From assembly GCF_023243115.1 (NCBI RefSeq), contig NZ_CP085081.1, positions 4,676,001-4,740,000 of the forward strand: a DNA stretch of 64,000 nt, in the 5' to 3' direction. Position 1 is the first letter of the stretch. Each line of letters opens with the position of its first letter. The notes beneath the pieces are model-generated. The model was not told the DNA's origin, did no database searches, and saw nothing but the letters and a program-made list of their open reading frames with translations. Source of the DNA: Sediminicoccus sp. KRV36. GTDB lineage: Bacteria > Pseudomonadota > Alphaproteobacteria > Acetobacterales > Acetobacteraceae. Made by a program: the position numbers and the translations under genes. Of the stretch, positions 1 to 9,796 are shown one piece after another.

Positions 1-774
<774 letters not shown>

Positions 775-775
<1 letters not shown>

Positions 776-1122
776 CAGTGGATCAGGGCGTGCAATGCCT
801 GGAGGGCGGCCTTGGCTTCGGTCAGCAGGCGGGGCAGGACAATCGCCGGCGGCTCGGGCTGGCGATGATCCATGGCGATCCGCGCCTCGCGCTCCAGCCC
901 GATGGCACCCACGGCAGCAGCAGCGCCAGCGAGGCTATGCGCCGCGCGCTCGTACCCCTCCTGATCGCCGCGCTGGGCAGCGGCGGCGAGCTCCTGCGCG
1001 AGGCGCCCCAGATCATCCTCGAAGGTCGAGATGATCGTGCGGAACACGTCGGGCGGGAGGTCTTCGGCCAATTGATTGGCCACTTCGGGATCGAGTGCGC
1101 TCATTCCTGAGACTAATCGCAT
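775..1122 (-). CDS. Histidine phosphotransfer (Hpt) domain protein
   Basis: A small cytoplasmic phosphorelay protein of about 115 residues made of one four-helix Hpt domain. The phosphoacceptor histidine is in the stretch [16 protein letters not shown], which matches the Hpt pattern of a His followed by small residues. It directly precedes the sigma-54 response regulator and overlaps it by one base, which points to a His-to-Asp relay between the two. The start is uncertain: ATGs at 1128, 1122 and 1104 are all in frame. 1122 was chosen because GCGAGG lies about eight bases ahead of it. The cognate hybrid kinase is not in the window. Confidence 0.8.
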
Positions 1123-1154
1123 TTCCATAGCCTCGCCGTCAATGACCTGCATGA

Positions 1155-1184
1155 TTGACGCCGGGTCGGTACAGGGTTTAACCC
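1155..1184 (+). promoter_or_regulatory. Candidate sigma-70-type promoter for the riboswitch-metZ transcript
   Basis: TTGACG at 1155-1160 resembles a -35 box. With 17-18 bp spacing the -10 region falls on TTAACC/TAACCC near 1178-1184, which would start transcription about 8 bases before the SAM-II aptamer. The -10 region is covered by a perfect 13-bp palindrome, AGGGTTTAACCCT (1173-1185). The -10 match is poor, so this is a proposal based mainly on position. Confidence 0.4.
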
Positions 1185-1192
1185 TATTGGGT

Positions 1193-1276
1193 CCTCGCGA
1201 TTTGTCCGGCCAGCTTGCGGCGAGGTCCCAACCGGGTCGTCTTCCTTGGAAGACGGAAAACAAGCGCGCTAAACGG
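1193..1276 (+). promoter_or_regulatory. SAM-II riboswitch aptamer upstream of metZ
   Basis: This H-type pseudoknot binds S-adenosylmethionine and represses methionine-synthesis genes in alphaproteobacteria. Stem P1 is CCTCGC (1193-1198) with GCGAGG (1220-1225). The conserved ATTTG follows P1 at 1200-1204. P2 is GCTTG (1213-1217) with CAAGC (1261-1265), and the conserved GCTAAA is at 1268-1273. The joining loop between P1 and P2 is longer than in the minimal aptamer and holds an extra hairpin, CGTCTTCC (1238-1245) with GGAAGACG (1248-1255). The position upstream of metZ is the classic one for this class. Confidence 0.9.
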
Positions 1277-1280
1277 CCCA

Positions 1281-1310
1281 GGGGTTGCTCTCCACGGAGA
1301 GCCATACCCC
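1281..1310 (+). promoter_or_regulatory. Hairpin after the SAM-II aptamer, possible expression platform
   Basis: GGGGTTGCTCTCC (1281-1293) can fold with GGAGAGCCATACCCC (1296-1310), giving a stem eight bases after the aptamer's GCTAAA. No run of T follows, so it is not a standard intrinsic terminator. It lies between the aptamer and the metZ ribosome-binding site (GAGGGTG near 1363) and might transmit the ligand state. Its role is inferred only. Confidence 0.45.
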
Positions 1311-1374
1311 CACCCCGCCCAGGGTGCCGGACGCCCGTGTCTCGCATAACCGGTCTTCGCATGAGGGTGCCAAC

Positions 1375-2607
1375 ATGTCCCGTAAGCTCCGCCCCGCCAC
1401 GCAACTCGTTCGCGGCGGCCTCAACCGCTCCAACCACGGCGAAACCGCCGAGGCGATGTTCCTGACCTCCGGCTTTGTCTATGACAGTGCAGAGCAGGCC
1501 GAAGCGACCTTCAAGAACGAAATCGAGCACTACCAGTACAGCCGCTTCGCCAACCCGACGACGACCATGCTGGAAGAGCGCCTCTGCGCCATCGAGGGTG
1601 CCGAGGCCTGCCGCCTGATGGCGACCGGCATGGCGGCGGTGCATTCCGCGCTGCTGTCGCATCTCAAGACCGGGGATCGGCTCGTCGCCTCCCGCGCTTT
1701 GTTCGGGTCCTGCCACTGGATCGTCAGCACGCTGCTGCCGCGCTACGGCATCCACGCCGAATTCGTGGACGGCACGGATATGGCGCAGTGGGAAGCGGCG
1801 CTGAGCACGCCTGCCACGATGGTGCTGCTGGAAAGCCCCTCCAACCCCATGCTCGAGCTGGTGGATGTGGTCGCCGTCTGCAAGCTGGCCCATGCCGCCG
1901 GCGCGCTGGTGGTGGTGGATAATGTGTTCGCGACACCGCTGCTGCAAAAGCCCTTCGAGCAGGGGGCCGATGTCGTCGTCTATTCCTGCACCAAGCACAT
2001 GGACGGCCAGGGCCGTGTGCTCGGCGGCGCCGTGCTCGGCAAGAAGAAGTGGGTGGAGGAGGTGCTGATGCCCTTCATCCGCAACACCGGCCCCGCCATG
2101 TCCCCCTTCAACGCCTGGGTCATCCTGAAGGGGCTTGAGACGCTGAAGCTGCGCGTGGACCAGATGTGCCGCAACGCGGCCGCCGTGGCCGATTTCCTGA
2201 GCGAACGTTCGGAGATTTCCCGCGTGCTCTATCCCTTCCGCGCCGACCATCCGCAGCATGCGCTGGCGGTGCGGCAGATGTCGGGCGGCGGCACGCTGGT
2301 GACCTTCGACATCAGGGGGGGCTCTACCGCGAATGGGCAGGACGCGAAGGCCGCCTGCTTCCGCTTCATGAACGCGCTGCAGATCGTGGACATCTCCAAC
2401 AACCTCGGCGATTCCAAGTCGCTGGCGACGCATCCGGCCACCACCACGCATATGCGCATCGGCGAGGTGGAGCGCACGAAGCTCGGCATCACCGATGGCA
2501 CGGTGCGGCTCTCGGTGGGTCTCGAAGACGTGGCCGACCTGATCGAGGATCTGGCCGAGGCGCTGGATGCGGTGGGCAGCAGCGCCAGCCTGCGCGCGGC
2601 CGAGTAG
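1375..2607 (+). CDS. metZ: O-succinylhomoserine sulfhydrylase
   Basis: A 410-residue PLP enzyme that makes homocysteine directly from O-succinylhomoserine and sulfide in methionine synthesis. It belongs to the Cys/Met-metabolism (cystathionine gamma-synthase) fold. The PLP lysine is K207 in SCTKHMDGQGR, and the DGQGR tail is typical of MetZ rather than of MetB or MetC. The length is normal. The ATG at 1375 follows GAGGGTG by a usual distance; an in-frame TTG at 1285 lies inside the leader hairpin and is unlikely. The SAM-II riboswitch upstream implies repression when SAM is plentiful. Confidence 0.96.
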   Translation: MSRKLRPATQLVRGGLNRSNHGETAEAMFLTSGFVYDSAEQAEATFKNEIEHYQYSRFANPTTTMLEERLCAIEGAEACRLMATGMAAVHSALLSHLKTGDRLVASRALFGSCHWIVSTLLPRYGIHAEFVDGTDMAQWEAALSTPATMVLLESPSNPMLELVDVVAVCKLAHAAGALVVVDNVFATPLLQKPFEQGADVVVYSCTKHMDGQGRVLGGAVLGKKKWVEEVLMPFIRNTGPAMSPFNAWVILKGLETLKLRVDQMCRNAAAVADFLSERSEISRVLYPFRADHPQHALAVRQMSGGGTLVTFDIRGGSTANGQDAKAACFRFMNALQIVDISNNLGDSKSLATHPATTTHMRIGEVERTKLGITDGTVRLSVGLEDVADLIEDLAEALDAVGSSASLRAAE

Positions 2608-2639
2608 CGCCGTGGGGGCGAGCCATGGCAGGATGACGC

Positions 2640-3251
2640 ATGACCCTGGAAACCTGGCTCGCCTTCCTGCTCGCTTCCGCCATCATGCTGCCGATTCCGG
2701 GGCCGACGATCATGCTCGTCATCGGCCAATCGCTCGGCGCCGGGCGTGGCCGGGCGCTGCCGCTGGTGGCCGGCGTGGCGCTGGGTGACCTGACGGCGAT
2801 GACGCTTTCCCTCGCCGGACTCGGCGCCTTGCTGGCCGCCTCCAGCCTGGCCTTCACCCTGCTGAAATGGATGGGCGCGGCCTATCTCGTGTGGCTCGGC
2901 ATCAAGCTGTTCCGCGCGCCGGTCAGTGCCACTGCCGCGCCGCCGCTCACCGCCCGCCGCGCCATGCGCGACGCCTATGTGGTGACGGCGCTCAACCCCA
3001 AGAGCATCGCCTTCTTCATCGCCTTCGTTCCACAATTCATCACCCCCGCGCAGCCCTTCCTGCCGCAGGCCGCGATCCTGGTCGCGAGCTTCGTGACCCT
3101 GGCCGCGCTGAATGCCCTGGCCTATGCGCTGCTCGCGGGGCGGCTTGCGGGGGCGGTCGCGCGGCCCGCCATCCGGCGCGCCTTCAACCGCCTGGGGGGT
3201 GCCATGCTGATGGGCGCCGGCCTCGCCACCGCCGCGATGCGCCGCGCATGA
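2640..3251 (+). CDS. LysE/RhtB-family amino-acid exporter
   Basis: A 203-residue inner-membrane protein with about six hydrophobic segments. The first helix carries the conserved proline-rich stretch LPIPGPTIMLVIGQSL, typical of LysE/RhtB permeases, and NPKSIAFFIAFVPQF matches the second conserved block. The family exports amino acids such as lysine, threonine or homoserine. The position 32 bp after metZ hints at homoserine or methionine-family export, but the substrate cannot be read from sequence. Its stop overlaps the apaG start (ATGA). Confidence 0.9.
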   Translation: MTLETWLAFLLASAIMLPIPGPTIMLVIGQSLGAGRGRALPLVAGVALGDLTAMTLSLAGLGALLAASSLAFTLLKWMGAAYLVWLGIKLFRAPVSATAAPPLTARRAMRDAYVVTALNPKSIAFFIAFVPQFITPAQPFLPQAAILVASFVTLAALNALAYALLAGRLAGAVARPAIRRAFNRLGGAMLMGAGLATAAMRRA

Positions 3252-3649
3252 AGCCCTACACCACGGTCACGCGCGGCGTACGCGTCACCATCCGCCCCTT
3301 CTACCTGACCGATCAGTCGGAGCCCTCGGACGGGCGCTATGTCTGGGCCTACAAGGTGCAGATCGAGAATCTGGGCCAGGCGACGGTCCAGCTTCTTAAG
3401 CGCAGCTGGATCATCACCGACGGGATGGGCCGCGAGACCCGCGTGCATGGCGAGGGCGTGGTGGGCGAACAGCCCATCCTCGAACCGGGCGAGAGCTTCG
3501 ACTACACCTCCGGCACGCCGCTGCCCACGCCCTCCGGCTTCATGCGCGGTACCTACCATATGGTCGTCGTTGAAACCGGCGAGGCGTTCGACGCGGCCGT
3601 ACCGGCCTTCTCGCTGGACAGTCCGCATCAGGATGGCGGCATCCACTGA
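3248..3649 (+). CDS. apaG: Co2+/Mg2+ efflux-associated protein ApaG
   Basis: A 133-residue protein consisting of one ApaG/DUF525 immunoglobulin-like beta domain. The diagnostic segment GEGVVGEQPILEPGESF is near residues 68-84, followed by the TSGTPL block. Bacterial ApaG is linked genetically to cobalt resistance and Ap4A metabolism, but its biochemical role is not settled. The gene overlaps the LysE-type gene by four bases, so it is translated from the metZ transcript. metZ-apaG proximity is common in alphaproteobacteria. Confidence 0.95.
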   Translation: MKPYTTVTRGVRVTIRPFYLTDQSEPSDGRYVWAYKVQIENLGQATVQLLKRSWIITDGMGRETRVHGEGVVGEQPILEPGESFDYTSGTPLPTPSGFMRGTYHMVVVETGEAFDAAVPAFSLDSPHQDGGIH

Positions 3650-3719
3650 TCGTTGCGCGTTCAGCAAAATAGGCCAGTCCCGCCGCTGACGCTTGCGGAG
3701 TCCCGCAGCCGCCCCATCT

Positions 3720-3735
3720 GGCTTTTCGAGAAGCC
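3720..3735 (+). terminator. Small hairpin between apaG and folE
   Basis: GGCTTTTC and GAGAAGCC form a short stem 70 bp after the apaG stop. No T-run follows, so it is at best a weak or factor-dependent termination site. The rest of the 139-bp gap shows no clear promoter. Confidence 0.3.
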
Positions 3736-3788
3736 TGATGCCGCACCACACGGGCGCGGATGCGGGCCTCCAGGGAATTTCGAAAGCC

Positions 3789-4430
3789 ATGAACATCCAG
3801 TTGCCCGCCAATGCCAAGGCCGACGACAAGTTGAGCGGCCTGCTCCGCCCAAGCCGCGCCGAGGCCGAGGCCGCCGTTCGCACGCTGCTGCTCTGGGCCG
3901 GCGATGACCCGGACCGCGAGGGCCTGGTGGATACACCCGCCCGCGTCGCCCGCGCCTATGAGGAATTCTTCGCCGGCTACGGCAATGACCCGGTCGAGAT
4001 GCTGGCCCGTTCCTTCGAGGAGACGGACGGCTATGACGAGATGGTCGTGCTGCGGGATATTCGGCTGGAGAGCCATTGCGAGCACCATATGGTTCCCATC
4101 ATTGGCAAGGCGCATATCGCCTATTTGCCCAATGGCCGCGTGGTCGGGATTTCCAAACTGGCCCGCGTGATCGAGACCTACGCCAAGCGCCTGCAAATTC
4201 AGGAAAAGCTGACGGCGCAAATCGCCAATACGATTGAAAGCGTGCTCAAGCCCAAGGGTGTCGCTGTCGTGATCGAGGCCGCGCACCAGTGCATGACCAC
4301 GCGCGGCATCCACAAGCCGGGCGTTTCCATGGTCACCTCCCGCATGTTGGGCGAGTTTCGCACCAATGACGCGACGCGGCGCGAGTTCCTCTCGATCATC
4401 AGCGGATCGCGCGGCATTCTCGAAGGCTGA
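3789..4430 (+). CDS. folE: GTP cyclohydrolase I (type IA)
   Basis: A 213-residue enzyme converting GTP to 7,8-dihydroneopterin triphosphate, the first step of tetrahydrofolate synthesis. The zinc ligands of the FolE1 family are present: C97 and H100 in ESHCEHH and C168 in HQCMTTRG. The C-terminal [12 protein letters not shown] block is also typical. The ATG at 3789 gives the usual length; an in-frame GTG 96 bases upstream would add an unconserved tail. Folate supply fits with purH downstream, which needs 10-formyl-THF, though the genes are not clearly one operon. Confidence 0.97.
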   Translation: MNIQLPANAKADDKLSGLLRPSRAEAEAAVRTLLLWAGDDPDREGLVDTPARVARAYEEFFAGYGNDPVEMLARSFEETDGYDEMVVLRDIRLESHCEHHMVPIIGKAHIAYLPNGRVVGISKLARVIETYAKRLQIQEKLTAQIANTIESVLKPKGVAVVIEAAHQCMTTRGIHKPGVSMVTSRMLGEFRTNDATRREFLSIISGSRGILEG

Positions 4431-4513
4431 TCAGGCGCAGATTGCGCCGGGCGCGACGGTTTCCAGGCGGTTGCGAATAGGCTAACCCCAAGGCTTGTTT
4501 TCATGCAGGTCCG

Positions 4514-5170
4514 ATGTCAGCCATTCGCATTGCCCCGTCGCTGCTTGCCGCCGATTTTGCCCGGCTGGGCGAGGAAGTGCGCGCCATTGAAACCGCGGGC
4601 GCCGATTGGCTGCACCTGGACATCATGGATGGGCATTTCGTGCCCAATATCAGCTTCGGGCCGGGACTGATCCGCGCCCTCAGGCCGCACAGCAAGATGC
4701 CCTTCGACGTGCATCTGATGATCGCCCCGGCCGATATCTACCTCGCCGCCTTCGCCGAAGCGGGGGCCGATATCATCAGCCTGCATCCGGAAGCCGGGCC
4801 GCATCTGCACCGCAGCCTGCAAACCATCCGCAGCCTGGGGAAGAAGGCCGGCGTGGTGCTCAATCCGGCGACGCCGATCGAGGCTTTGGCCCATGTGCTG
4901 GACCTGACCGACCTCATCCTCGTCATGTCGGTCAATCCGGGCTTTGGCGGGCAATCCTTCCTGACCAGCCAATTGGCCAAGATTGCCGCTTTGCGTCGCA
5001 TGATCACCGAATCCGGCCGAGAGATTGCGCTTCAGGTGGATGGCGGCGTCACCTTGAAGACCGCCCCTGATTGCATTGCCGCCGGCGCCGATGTTCTTGT
5101 GGCTGGCACAGCCGTGTTTGGCGCCGCGGACTACGCCGCCGCCATTGCCGGGCTGAGGGAGGGCGCCTGA
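4514..5170 (+). CDS. rpe: Ribulose-phosphate 3-epimerase
   Basis: A 218-residue TIM-barrel enzyme interconverting D-ribulose 5-phosphate and D-xylulose 5-phosphate in the pentose phosphate pathway. The metal and catalytic residues are in place: H34 and D36 in [11 protein letters not shown]67 in FDVHLMI and D176 in LQVDGGV. The phosphate-binding motif [11 protein letters not shown] is intact. The stop overlaps the start of the heparinase-like gene by one base (TGATG), indicating translational coupling. Confidence 0.97.
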   Translation: MSAIRIAPSLLAADFARLGEEVRAIETAGADWLHLDIMDGHFVPNISFGPGLIRALRPHSKMPFDVHLMIAPADIYLAAFAEAGADIISLHPEAGPHLHRSLQTIRSLGKKAGVVLNPATPIEALAHVLDLTDLILVMSVNPGFGGQSFLTSQLAKIAALRRMITESGREIALQVDGGVTLKTAPDCIAAGADVLVAGTAVFGAADYAAAIAGLREGA

Positions 5171-6786
5171 TGGCTGATGTTTTCCGTGGCGTTCGCGGCT
5201 TGTTTTCCCGGCTCAAGCCCGTCCGCGTCCCTGACGCGCCGGCGCGTTCCTTCCGGGATCTCTGGCCGGGTGATGCCGCCCGCGGTGCGCGGCTGCTGCG
5301 TGGCGAGTTCGAGGTACTGGGCAGCGCCCGGCTGCTCAATGATTGGGGCCCCGCCGCCGGCACCACGCTCTGGCGCCAGGGGGCGCATGGCTTCGCCTGG
5401 CTGCGCGATCTGCGCATGCTCGGCACCGACGCCGCACGGGTGAAGGCGCGCGATCTGGCCGAAGATTGGCTCGCCCGCGGTGCGACCGAACCGATGGCCA
5501 ACGCGCCCGAAGTGGCGGCGGCACGGATTTCCGCCTGGCTCGGCCATTGGGATTTCCTGGCCGCCACGGCCGAGGATGGGTTCCGCCGCCAATTGCTCCA
5601 GCGCCTCGCGCAGGATGGCCGGGCCCTCTCGGCCAGCCTGCCGGCCGAGGCCGCGCATCGCGGCGCCCTGGTGGTGCTCAAGGGCAGCATCGCCGCCGCC
5701 GTGGCGATGGAGGAAGAAGCCTGGCTGACCCGCGCGCTGCGCTTCCTGGGGCCCGAGCTGGAGCGCCAGTTCCACCCGGATGGCGGCCATGTCGAGCGCA
5801 GCCCGGCCACGCAATTGCTGGCCCTGCAGGACCTGATCGAGATCCGCAACCTGCTGAACGGCGTGGGCGTCACCTCCCCGCCGCAGCTTTCCACCGCGCT
5901 GGAACGTGCCGGCCAGGCGCTCCGGCTGTTCCGGCATGGGGACATGTCGCTGGCCTTGTTCAATGGCACGCGTGAAGAATCTCCAGCCATCGTGGATGTC
6001 GTTCTCGCCCAGGGCCTGGCCAAGGGGCGGGCGCCCATGCTGCTGGAGGAAACAGGCTTTCAGCGCATGGCCGCGGGCCGCACGCTGATCATCGCCGATT
6101 GCGGCGCGCCGCCGCCCGGCCGCCCGGCCGATGCCGCTTCCGGCCTGCCGCGCGGCGCCGATCGTTCGGCACATGCGGGCACGCTCTCGTTTGAAATGTC
6201 GGTCGGGCGGGACCGCCTGATCGTGAATTGCGGCGCGGCCCCGGCCGGGGATGGCGCATGGCGGGACGCGCTGCGCGGCACGGCGGCGCATTCCACCCTC
6301 ACTTTGGCCGATACCAACAGCAGCGAGCTACGCGAGGAGGGCCTCGGCCGCCGACCGGAGCGCGTCGAGATCGAGCGGCAGGAGGCCAATGGGGCGCAGT
6401 GGCTGGAGGCTGGCCATGATGGCTATCGCCGCACCCATGGCGTGGTGCATCGCCGCCGCCTGTATCTCTCCGAGACGGGCGATGACCTGCGCGGCGAGGA
6501 TGCGCTGGAGCCCTTCCCCGGCCCCGCCACCGCCTGGGCCATCCGCTTCCACCTGCACCCGGCCGTCACCGCCGTCCTGCAGGAGGAGGAGGGCGGCGTG
6601 CTGATGCGCCTGCCCGGTGGCCAGGGCTGGCGCTTTCGCGCGCGCGGCGCGCGGGTGGAGCTGGAGGAAAGCGTCTATCTCGCCGCCGAACCGCGTCGCA
6701 CCAGCCAGATCGTCCTCACCTCGGATGGTGAGGCGGAGACGGTGCAATGGGCCATCAGCCGTGTGGTGGCCGGGGGCGAAGGCTAG
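5170..6786 (+). CDS. Heparinase II/III family protein
   Basis: A 538-residue protein with an N-terminal alpha-helical toroid (about 40-330) containing the block DGGHVERSPATQLLALQDL, followed by a heparinase II/III beta-sandwich (about 340-530). Members are polysaccharide lyases or relatives with unknown substrates. In alphaproteobacteria a protein of this type often sits between rpe or rsmB and purH, as here, which suggests a housekeeping cell-envelope role rather than heparin degradation. I see no signal peptide; the N-terminus [15 protein letters not shown] is amphipathic. The activity is not established. Confidence 0.88.
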   Translation: MADVFRGVRGLFSRLKPVRVPDAPARSFRDLWPGDAARGARLLRGEFEVLGSARLLNDWGPAAGTTLWRQGAHGFAWLRDLRMLGTDAARVKARDLAEDWLARGATEPMANAPEVAAARISAWLGHWDFLAATAEDGFRRQLLQRLAQDGRALSASLPAEAAHRGALVVLKGSIAAAVAMEEEAWLTRALRFLGPELERQFHPDGGHVERSPATQLLALQDLIEIRNLLNGVGVTSPPQLSTALERAGQALRLFRHGDMSLALFNGTREESPAIVDVVLAQGLAKGRAPMLLEETGFQRMAAGRTLIIADCGAPPPGRPADAASGLPRGADRSAHAGTLSFEMSVGRDRLIVNCGAAPAGDGAWRDALRGTAAHSTLTLADTNSSELREEGLGRRPERVEIERQEANGAQWLEAGHDGYRRTHGVVHRRRLYLSETGDDLRGEDALEPFPGPATAWAIRFHLHPAVTAVLQEEEGGVLMRLPGGQGWRFRARGARVELEESVYLAAEPRRTSQIVLTSDGEAETVQWAISRVVAGGEG

Positions 6787-6868
6787 CGGGCGGCACAGGC
6801 CCCTTGACCGAGACGGGCCTCAGAAACCATCCATCCAGGCCAAAGGCGTTGACAGATTGATCGCGGGT

Positions 6869-6913
6869 CAAGGGGGCAGTGCCCCCTTGCGGGGTTCAGG
6901 GGCGGCGCCCCTG
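6869..6913. repeat. Two-hairpin intergenic palindromic module
   Basis: CAAGGGGGC (6869-6877) pairs with GCCCCCTTG (6881-6889) around AGT, and CAGGGGC (6897-6903) pairs with GCCCCTG (6907-6913) around GGC. The two perfect hairpins are separated by 7 bp. The layout matches the module at 61863-61908. It lies just before the glycosyltransferase whose start codon is unclear, in a 165-bp gap with no other feature. Confidence 0.75.
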
Positions 6914-6975
6914 GCCTTGTTCCGCCAGGCACCGGCAGAGGCGGACGAGCCATCAAGATCCTCCAGCTCACCAAT

Positions 6976-8061
6976 GTGGATTTCTCGCTCCGGCATTTCC
7001 TGCTGCCGCTGATGCGCGGCGCCCGCGCGCGCGGGCATGAGGTGGTGGGAATTTCCGCGGACGGCCCATTGCTCGACATCCCGCGCGATGAGGGGTTCCG
7101 CATCATCCCCGTGCCCCTGGCGCGCAGCCTGAATCCGGGCGCGCATCTCCCGGCCTTCCGCGCACTGCGCCGGATCATGCGGGAGGAGCGGTTCGACATG
7201 GTGCATGCGCATATGCCCATCTCCGGCATCCTGGCGCGCGCGGCCGCCAAGGCCGAGGGCGTGCCGCGCATCGCCTATACCTGCCACGGGTTTCTTTTCA
7301 ATCAGCCTGGCCCGCTGTGGCGGCGTGGCCTTTCGCTTGGCGTGGAATGGCTGGGCGGGCGCATGACCGATACCTTCCTGACCGTGAGCGACGAGGAGGC
7401 CGCCGATGCGCGGCGGCTATGGATTCATCGCGGCGCCACAGCGACAGGGAACGGGCGGGACCCGGCGATGTTCCACCCCGACGCAGCCGCCCGCGCCACC
7501 CTGCGCGCGGAACAAGGCGTGCCGCCGGAGGCGTGCGTCATCATCGGCATCTCACGCCTGGTGCGCCACAAGGGCTGGCCCGAGCTGCTCCAGGCCATGG
7601 AGAGCGTGCCCGAAGCGCATCTCTGGGTGGTGGGGGAGCGTCTTGTATCCGATCATGGCGAGGATCTGACACCGCATTTTGAGCGTGCGGCGGCCAGGCT
7701 CGGCCCCCGTCTGCGCCTGCTGGGCTACCGGCATGATGTGGCGCGCTGGCTGCAGGCGGCCGATATCTTCTGCCTGCCCAGCCATTTCGAAGGCCTGCCC
7801 ATGTCCGTGATCGAGGCGATGCTGACCGGGCTGCCCGTGGTGGCCACCGATATCAGCGGCTGCCGGGAGCAGGTGGTGCCGGAGCAGACCGGGCTTCTGG
7901 TGCCGCCCATGCAGGTGGCGGGGCTCGGGCGTGCGCTGGCGCGGCTGGTGGCGGATGCGCCCTTGCGGCAGAGGATGGGGGCGGCCGGCCTGGCCCGCGC
8001 CCGCGAAAAATTCACCGAAGCAGCGGTGGTTGGCCGCACGCTCGATCTGCTGGGATTATGA
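6976..8061 (+). CDS. Family 4 glycosyltransferase
   Basis: A protein of 361 residues from the first canonical start codon (GTG, 6976). It has two Rossmann-like domains with a GT-B fold; the C-terminal donor site shows [20 protein letters not shown], the GT4 E-x7-E motif. The likely donor is a nucleotide sugar and the acceptor is unknown. Oddly, the first beta strand of the family (IKILQLTN) is encoded at 6952-6975, before the GTG, and no ATG, GTG or TTG lies in frame just upstream. Translation may start at ATC (6952), or the protein may lack this strand. It overlaps purH by four bases. Confidence 0.88.
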   Translation: MDFSLRHFLLPLMRGARARGHEVVGISADGPLLDIPRDEGFRIIPVPLARSLNPGAHLPAFRALRRIMREERFDMVHAHMPISGILARAAAKAEGVPRIAYTCHGFLFNQPGPLWRRGLSLGVEWLGGRMTDTFLTVSDEEAADARRLWIHRGATATGNGRDPAMFHPDAAARATLRAEQGVPPEACVIIGISRLVRHKGWPELLQAMESVPEAHLWVVGERLVSDHGEDLTPHFERAAARLGPRLRLLGYRHDVARWLQAADIFCLPSHFEGLPMSVIEAMLTGLPVVATDISGCREQVVPEQTGLLVPPMQVAGLGRALARLVADAPLRQRMGAAGLARAREKFTEAAVVGRTLDLLGL

Positions 8062-9647
8062 TCATGACTGTTACCAACCCCTTGGCCATTCGCCGCGCCC
8101 TGCTCTCCGTCTCCGACAAGACCGGCATCGTGGAATTCGCGCGCTTCCTGGCTGAGCGAGGGGCCGAAATCCTCTCCACCGGCGGCACGGCGCAGGCGAT
8201 CCGCGCGGCGGGCATCCCCGTGAAGGATGTCAGCGAGCATACGGGCTTCCCGGAAATCCTGGATGGCCGGGTGAAGACGCTGGTGCCGCAGGTGCATGGT
8301 GGCATCCTCGGCCGGCGTGATGATGCGGCGCACCTGGCGCAGATGGCCGAGCATGCGATCGCGCCGATAGATCTGGTGGCGGTCAACCTCTACCCCTTCG
8401 AGGCGACGGTGGCGAAGGGTGCCGCCTTCGAGGATTGCATCGAGAATATCGATATCGGTGGCCCCGCGATGATCCGCAGCGCAGCCAAGAACCATGCCCA
8501 TGTTGTGGTGGTGACCGAGCCCGCGCATCTGGCGCGCGTCACCGCCGAGATCGAAGCGAGCGGCGGCACATCAGCCGAACTCCGCCGCGAACTGGCCGCC
8601 GCCGCCTATGCCCGCACCGCCGCCTATGACGCCGCGATTTCTGGCTGGTTCGCCGGGCAGCTTGGCCAGGATTTCCCGCCGCGCCTGGCCTTCGCCGGGC
8701 AGCTCGCGCAGACGCTGCGCTATGGCGAGAACCCGCATCAGAAGGCCGGCTTCTACCTCGATGGCAGCCATCGCTTCGGGATCGCGACAGCGACCCAGGT
8801 GCAGGGCAAGGAGCTCTCCTACAACAATCTGAACGATACCGACGCCGCCTATGAGGTCTGCGCGGAATTCGACGAACCCGCCATCGTCATCGTGAAGCAT
8901 GCCAACCCCTGCGGCATCGCCATCGCGGATGATCTGGCCACCGCGTGGGACCGCGCGCTGCTCTGTGATCCGGTCTCGGCCTTCGGCGGCATCGTTGCCG
9001 CCAACCGCCGGCTGGATGCGGCGGCGGCGGAGAAGATCGCGGCCATCTTCACCGAAGTGGTGATCGCGCCCGACGCCGATGAGGGTGCCCGCGCGGTCTT
9101 CGCGCGCAAGAAGAATCTCCGCCTGCTGCTGACTGGCGGCATGCCGGACCCCGCAGCGCCGGGCATGACCTTCCGCAGCGTGGCAGGCGGCTTCCTCGCG
9201 CAGTCGCGCGATGCGGGGCGCGTAATGGAGAGTGACCTGCGCGTCGTCACCAAGCGTGCGCCGAGTGCCACCGAGATGGCGGACCTCCTCTTTGCCTTCC
9301 GTGTCTGCAAGCATGTGAAGTCCAATGCCATCATCTATGCCAAGAACCTGGCCACGGTGGGCATCGGTGCCGGGCAGATGAACCGCGTGGAGAGCAGCCG
9401 CATCGCCGCCTGGAAATCCGAAGCGGCGGCCAAGGCGGCGGGCCTGGATCAGCCACTGGCGGTGGGCAGCGTGGTGGCGTCGGACGCCTTCTTCCCCTTC
9501 GCCGATGGGCTGGAGACCGCGGCGGCGGCGGGCGTTACCGCCGTGATCCAGCCTGGCGGCAGCATCCGCGATGCCGAAGTGATCGCGGCGGCGGATGCGG
9601 CCGGCCTTGCCATGGTCTTCACCGGAATGCGGCACTTCCGGCACTGA
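8058..9647 (+). CDS. purH: Bifunctional AICAR transformylase/IMP cyclohydrolase
   Basis: A 529-residue enzyme for the last two steps of purine synthesis: formylation of AICAR with 10-formyl-THF and ring closure to IMP. The N-terminal MGS-like cyclohydrolase domain (about 1-150) begins [13 protein letters not shown] and contains [12 protein letters not shown]. The C-terminal transformylase domain (about 200-529) contains VKHANPCG with the catalytic Lys and His. The first ATG (8058) overlaps the preceding stop; an ATG six bases later (8064) is equally plausible. The length is standard. Confidence 0.98.
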   Translation: MIMTVTNPLAIRRALLSVSDKTGIVEFARFLAERGAEILSTGGTAQAIRAAGIPVKDVSEHTGFPEILDGRVKTLVPQVHGGILGRRDDAAHLAQMAEHAIAPIDLVAVNLYPFEATVAKGAAFEDCIENIDIGGPAMIRSAAKNHAHVVVVTEPAHLARVTAEIEASGGTSAELRRELAAAAYARTAAYDAAISGWFAGQLGQDFPPRLAFAGQLAQTLRYGENPHQKAGFYLDGSHRFGIATATQVQGKELSYNNLNDTDAAYEVCAEFDEPAIVIVKHANPCGIAIADDLATAWDRALLCDPVSAFGGIVAANRRLDAAAAEKIAAIFTEVVIAPDADEGARAVFARKKNLRLLLTGGMPDPAAPGMTFRSVAGGFLAQSRDAGRVMESDLRVVTKRAPSATEMADLLFAFRVCKHVKSNAIIYAKNLATVGIGAGQMNRVESSRIAAWKSEAAAKAAGLDQPLAVGSVVASDAFFPFADGLETAAAAGVTAVIQPGGSIRDAEVIAAADAAGLAMVFTGMRHFRH

Positions 9648-9653
9648 AGCGAG

Positions 9654-9729
9654 GCCTCAGGCGAACCCACAGTGCCTCCGGCGAACCAACACTGCCTCCG
9701 GCGGCTGGGGCCGAAAGGCCCCAGACCCC
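9654..9729. repeat. Tandem 20-bp repeat leading into a GCCTCCGGCGGC-type palindrome half
   Basis: Two imperfect 20-bp units starting GCCTC(A/C)GGCGAACC lie at 9654-9673 and 9674-9693. They are followed at 9694-9729 by GCCTCCGGCGGCTGGGGCC and GGCCCCAGACCCC. The latter matches the left arm of the 36-bp inverted repeat at 60151, but its mirror arm is absent here. The inner GGGGCC/GGCCCC pair can still form a hairpin after purH. Confidence 0.7.
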
Positions 9730-9796
9730 AGGACTTCAGGTGGTGCCGAGCGGGAGGGTGGTGCATGCTTCCTCATGACACAGCGAGGGATGCAGC

